Source of the DNA: Tropicibacter oceani
GTDB lineage: Bacteria; Pseudomonadota; Alphaproteobacteria; Rhodobacterales; Rhodobacteraceae
Direction of reading: 5' to 3'
Assembly: GCF_029958925.1 (NCBI RefSeq)
Contig: NZ_CP124616.1
Location: forward strand, 1,302,001 to 1,366,000
Length of the DNA: 64,000 nucleotides
Numbering within the stretch: the first letter of the stretch is position 1; every line of letters begins with the position of its first letter. Positions 63,874 to 64,000 of this stretch are shown one piece after another. Under the pieces are notes generated by a model. The model was not told where the DNA came from, searched no databases, and saw only the letters and a list, made by a program, of their open reading frames with translations. The translations under genes and the position numbers were made by a program.

Positions 63874-64000
63874 CCTTGCGCCGCTGAAACACCGGCATCC
63901 CCGCGGATCGGGCAACCCGCTGGAAAGGCAGGGCGCGGCGCGCCCAGAACGGTGCCGTCCGGCGCTTGCAACCAAAAGAACGCGGTGTTCGGCGCCCAGA
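63874..64000. other. Right end of window, no gene assigned
   Basis: 127 bp of GC-rich sequence after the lipoprotein. A minus-strand frame enters from beyond the window but would run far into the lipoprotein gene, so I do not call it. Confidence 0.4.

Noticed and set aside
61806-63902. GAAACACCGGCA occurring twice (about 61806 and 63887)
   Set aside because: Only 12 bp, flanks do not match; likely chance or common local sequence.
63199-63975. Upstream extension of the P450 frame
   Set aside because: The additional 260 residues are antisense to the lipoprotein gene and have no P450 sequence. The ATG at 63198 gives a normal P450 length.

Overview
This 64 kb window is high-GC chromosomal DNA of an alphaproteobacterium, most likely a member of the Rhodobacteraceae (Roseobacter group). 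The evidence is GcrA, the ChvG/ChvI two-component system joined to a minimal HPr kinase and PTS genes, PcaQ next to pobA and pcaCHG, and a Rhodobacteraceae-style hairpin repeat between genes. No rRNA, tRNA, CRISPR array, prophage or insertion sequence was found. Almost all of it looks like stable core genome.

Layout. 1-4.25 kb: end of gpmI, an EnvC-like protein, the S41 protease CtpA, RppH and a small secreted protein, on the + strand. 4.2-12.6 kb: a WYL-type regulator divergent from a GST-like gene; then rnr, a DUF2064 protein, dapE, a degenerate Hint-domain gene (+), two small genes and dapD. 13.0-19.1 kb: the complete urea ABC transporter operon urtABCDE. 19.1-27.8 kb: an orphan ABC-2 permease, gcrA, a membrane protein with 49-residue tandem repeats, an AsmA-like protein, rimO, a small possible DNA-binding protein and tdk. 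27.9-33.5 kb: a DUF1963 protein, an unusual metallo-beta-lactamase-fold protein, a FabH-like synthase, CsaA, proC and a YbjN-like protein.

33.7-40.0 kb is an aromatic catabolism cluster: pcaQ divergent from pobA-pcaC-pcaH-pcaG, followed on the same strand by a beta-keto acid cleavage enzyme (BKACE) and a CitF-like (citrate lyase alpha/CoA-transferase family) gene. The genes present convert 4-hydroxybenzoate to protocatechuate and open its ring. pcaB, pcaD, pcaIJ and pcaF are not in the window. The BKACE-CitF pair may be a different way of finishing beta-ketoadipate or a related beta-keto acid, and is the most interesting metabolic hypothesis here.

40.0-48.2 kb: pckA divergent from chvI-chvG-hprK-rapZ-EIIA-HPr, a compact regulatory block linking envelope sensing, PTS phosphorylation and gluconeogenesis, then an acyltransferase. 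48.2-51.9 kb: 3-hydroxybutyryl-CoA dehydrogenase, a protein of unknown function, and etfBA. 52-56.8 kb: a two-gene module (DUF898/YjgN membrane protein plus M48 metalloprotease) present twice in tandem. 56.9-64 kb: parC, an SH3-domain protein, an SDR, a twin-helix membrane protein, a PduO-type cobalamin adenosyltransferase, a cytochrome P450 and a lipoprotein.

The non-coding sequence holds two repeat types: a dispersed hairpin element, one copy of which is translated inside urtC, and an inverted pair of 17-bp units after rimO. Several rho-independent terminators and candidate operators are also present. Gene starts were set by eye from ribosome-binding sites, overlaps and family lengths; uncertain ones are flagged.
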